Source: RGIG5612 sp045599965 (lineage in GTDB: Bacteria; Bacillota; Clostridia; Lachnospirales; Lachnospiraceae). Taken from it: a DNA stretch of 25,334 bases. The notes under the pieces were generated by a model. It was not told the DNA's origin. It worked only from the letters and a program-made list of their open reading frames with translations, and did not search any database. Location: NCBI GenBank assembly GCA_045599965.1, contig JAZRXA010000061.1, positions 1 through 25,334 on the forward strand. The letters are read 5' to 3'. This document shows positions 23,090 through 25,334 of this stretch, piece by piece. Numbering within the stretch: position 1 is the stretch's first letter; each line of letters begins with the position of its first letter. The translations under genes were made by a program, and so were the position numbers.

Positions 23090-24937
23090 ATGGGAAAAGG
23101 CGCAAGAGGAATAATTATATATATTCTGATTATAGTTGCAGTTTTTGCACTTATTTTTGCACTGACAGGAAGTCCATCTGTTGATGATGAATATTCATAT
23201 AAAGAGTTTCAACAAGATATAGAAAACCAGGCAATCCAGGAAATCAATATTCATCAAAATTCAGAAATTCCTACAGGCTATGTTACAGCTGTTTTTAAAG
23301 ACAAAACAGAAAAACGTTTATATATTGAAAACATTGGAACTGTAACTTCATTTCTTAAAGAACAAAATATTACATATAACTTAGAAGATGTAGAAAGAGC
23401 TAGTTTCTTTGTTTCAACAGTTCTTCCTATGTTAATCATGTTTATAATCATGATTATCTTCTTTGCAATTATATCTAACAGAGCTGGCGGTGGTGCTGGC
23501 AATGTTATGAACTTTGGTAAGACCAAAGCTAAGATGACATCGCAACAAGATAACAAAACAACATTCAAAGATGTTGCGGGACTTACAGAAGAAAGAGCTG
23601 AATTAGAAGAGGTTGTAGACTTCCTTAAAGATCCACAAAAATACACACGTGTTGGTGCACGTATTCCAAAAGGTATTATTTTAGTGGGCCCTCCAGGAAC
23701 AGGTAAAACTCTTCTTGCTAGAGCTGTATCTGGTGAAGCAGGAGTTCCTTTCTTCCATATTTCTGGTTCAGACTTCGTTGAGATGTTCGTAGGTGTTGGT
23801 GCTTCTCGTGTTCGTGATTTATTTGGAGAGGCAAAGAAAAATTCACCTTGTATTATTTTCATAGACGAAATTGATGCAGTTGCAAGACGTAGAGGTTCTG
23901 GCCTTGGTGGCGGACATGATGAAAGAGAGCAAACTCTTAACCAAATCTTAGTTGAGATGGATGGCTTTGGAGTTAACGAAGGAATAATCGTTATGGCCGC
24001 AACTAACAGAGTCGATATCTTAGACCCAGCTATTTTAAGACCAGGACGTTTTGATAGAAAAGTATTTGTAGGTAAGCCTGATGTTAAAGGCCGTGAAGAT
24101 ATCCTTAAGGTTCATGCTCGCAACAAGCCTTTAGCCGAAGATGTTAGCCTTGAAACTGTTGCTAAAACTACTGCAGGATTTAGTGGAGCAGATTTAGAGA
24201 ACTTACTTAATGAAGCTGCTATTAATGCAGCAGCAAGCAATAGAGCTTATATTAAACAATCTGATATTGAAAGAGCATTTATAAAGATTGGAATTGGTGA
24301 AGAAAAGAAGAGCAAAGTTATGTCTGAAAAAGAAAGACAAATCACAGCTTACCACGAGTCGGGACATGCAATTCTTTTCCACTTGCTTCCAGAAGTTGGA
24401 CCAGTACATATGGTTTCAATTATTCCTACTGGAATGGCAGGCGGATATACAATGCCACTTCCTGAGAAAGATGAACTTTATAATTCAAAGGAGCAGATGC
24501 TCGAGAATATTATGGTTTCATTCGGCGGACGTATTGCAGAAGAACTTATGTTTGATGACATCACAACTGGTGCATCTCAAGATATCAAGCAAGCTTCTAG
24601 CATCGCAAGATCAATGGTTACTAAGTTTGGTATGTGCGATAAGTTAGGTCCTATCGATTATTCTACTTCAGAAGGCGACGAAGTATTTATCGGTCGTGAC
24701 TGGGGACAAACAAAACCTTATTCAGAAGCTACTGCAGCAACTATAGATGAAGAAGTTAAAACTATTATTGATAGTTGCTACAAGAAAGCTAAAAAACTTA
24801 TTAAGGATAATATGCAAATACTTAACTCTTGCGCACAACTTCTTCTTGAAAAAGAAAAGATTACAAGAGAAGAGTTCGAGGCATTGTTTGAGCCGGCAAC
24901 ACCACCAGCAGAAACTACGCCAATCACAGAAGCTTAA
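23090..24937 (+). CDS. ftsH: ATP-dependent zinc metalloprotease FtsH
   Basis: This 615-residue membrane protease degrades membrane and regulatory proteins as a hexamer. Two transmembrane segments are visible (about residues 8-25 and 107-127) around an extracytoplasmic domain. The AAA+ module has Walker A GPPGTGKT (200-207), Walker B IIFIDEID, and the second region of homology (AATNRVDILDPAILRPGRFD). The zinc site is HESGH (422-426) with the third ligand D498 in SQDIKQ. The length is normal. GAGGAAATTAA stands before the ATG, 28 bases after hpt. It ends the operon at a strong terminator. Confidence 0.96.
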   Translation: MGKGARGIIIYILIIVAVFALIFALTGSPSVDDEYSYKEFQQDIENQAIQEINIHQNSEIPTGYVTAVFKDKTEKRLYIENIGTVTSFLKEQNITYNLEDVERASFFVSTVLPMLIMFIIMIIFFAIISNRAGGGAGNVMNFGKTKAKMTSQQDNKTTFKDVAGLTEERAELEEVVDFLKDPQKYTRVGARIPKGIILVGPPGTGKTLLARAVSGEAGVPFFHISGSDFVEMFVGVGASRVRDLFGEAKKNSPCIIFIDEIDAVARRRGSGLGGGHDEREQTLNQILVEMDGFGVNEGIIVMAATNRVDILDPAILRPGRFDRKVFVGKPDVKGREDILKVHARNKPLAEDVSLETVAKTTAGFSGADLENLLNEAAINAAASNRAYIKQSDIERAFIKIGIGEEKKSKVMSEKERQITAYHESGHAILFHLLPEVGPVHMVSIIPTGMAGGYTMPLPEKDELYNSKEQMLENIMVSFGGRIAEELMFDDITTGASQDIKQASSIARSMVTKFGMCDKLGPIDYSTSEGDEVFIGRDWGQTKPYSEATAATIDEEVKTIIDSCYKKAKKLIKDNMQILNSCAQLLLEKEKITREEFEALFEPATPPAETTPITEA

Positions 24938-24961
24938 GACATCTATAATAAATTTTAATTC

Positions 24962-24995
24962 AAAAGACCTTTGGAAATCTCCAAAGGTCTTTTTA
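24962..24995 (+). terminator. Intrinsic terminator after ftsH
   Basis: AAAAGACCTTTGGA (24962-24975), loop AATC, TCCAAAGGTCTTTT and further Ts. A 14-pair stem. Confidence 0.92.
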
Positions 24996-25073
24996 TTACA
25001 ATCAATTTCGAAAAATACGAATTTGTAGAGCTCTTTTATATGCTCGCGTCCCGTACAAATTCGTTCCAGTTTA

Positions 25074-25263
25074 TTTTTGCCGTAAAATGTATACTTTTGT
25101 ACCCCTGAAATTCCGAATCAAAAAACGGATTAATAGAAAGTTTTAAAATTGTTCAAAATAGTCAACAATAAAACAAGACTTGTTGAAAAAAAGCAATAAA
25201 CGTTACATTAAAATAATAAAAAATTTTTGAAGTGGTACAAAACTAGTAATTTTACGGCAAAAA
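25074..25263. mobile_element. Candidate small inverted-repeat element (MITE-like or insertion sequence remnant)
   Basis: The ends are inverted copies of each other: TTTTTGCCGTAAAAT (25074-25088) with its exact complement at 25249-25263, then TTTTGTACC (25095-25103) with its complement at 25234-25242. Aligned over 33 bases, 28 match. The 190-base unit has no coding capacity and a very AT-rich centre with a small hairpin (TCCGAATC with GGATTA). No clear target-site duplication is visible. Non-autonomous transposable element is the leading reading; a large cruciform with a regulatory role is possible. Confidence 0.5.
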
Positions 25264-25288
25264 ATTTTTTTAATTAAAATTAGTGTAA

Positions 25289-25334
25289 TGGAACGCGAAG
25301 CTAGCGGTGCCTGCGCTAAAGATGGGCGCGCACC
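25289..25334 (+). repeat. 46-base dispersed repeat, right copy, cut by the window end
   Basis: Same orientation and one mismatch relative to 198-243. It begins abruptly after an AT-rich tract and would presumably continue beyond the window into the hairpin structure seen at the left. Confidence 0.9.

Overview
The window looks like a low-GC Gram-positive chromosome segment, most likely from a Clostridia species (Lachnospiraceae or a relative). This is inferred from gene content and order, not from a marker gene. The supporting blocks are tadA / SRP RNA / dnaX / ybaB / recR, and HU / rqcP / divIC / tilS / hpt / ftsH. MecA, a split transketolase and AAGGAGG-type ribosome binding sites fit the same picture. 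The base composition is AT-rich throughout, except for islands at the left end and at the extreme right end.

Layout. (1) Positions 1-575 hold no convincing gene. They form a GC-rich, hairpin-dense island. A 46-base segment of it (198-243) recurs with one mismatch as the last 46 bases of the window (25289-25334), so both ends carry the same dispersed repeat. (2) 645-2713: a compact amidohydrolase and an alanyl-tRNA editing protein. (3) 2759-3368: a DUF1858 protein and a small two-cluster ferredoxin, divergently transcribed. (4) 3468-8123, minus strand: mecA followed by a complete spermidine/putrescine ABC transporter, potA-potB-potC-potD, as one tight operon. (5) 8402-8632: a small protein of unknown function behind a palindrome-bearing leader. 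(6) 8813-10378: mltG and tadA, then the SRP RNA on the opposite strand (about 10370-10537). (7) 10794-19271: a continuous operon dnaX, ybaB, recR, a 1363-residue protein (TPR, acidic disordered linker, P-loop ATPase), then both halves of transketolase. (8) 19326-19997, minus strand: a CDP-alcohol phosphatidyltransferase, probably pgsA. (9) 20191-24937: HU, then rqcP, divIC, tilS, hpt and ftsH, mostly overlapping or nearly touching. (10) 24995-25334: no gene; a 190-bp element with terminal inverted repeats, then the returning 46-base repeat.

How the genes work together. The core is housekeeping: replication and repair (dnaX, ybaB, recR), translation and its quality control (AlaX, tadA, tilS, rqcP, SRP RNA), envelope and division (mltG, divIC, pgsA, ftsH), proteolysis (mecA, ftsH), purine salvage (hpt), pentose phosphate metabolism (transketolase) and polyamine transport. 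The rqcP-divIC-tilS-hpt-ftsH block lacks the sporulation genes yabP, yabQ and spoIIE found there in Bacillus subtilis.

The most unusual items are the hairpin-rich repeat island, the TPR/low-complexity/ATPase protein between recR and transketolase, and three promoters whose -10 box sits 6-7 bases before the start codon, predicting leaderless mRNAs (the amidohydrolase, mecA and rqcP). Also notable are the SRP RNA running against its neighbours with its terminator inside the end of tadA, and the joining of mecA to the pot operon.
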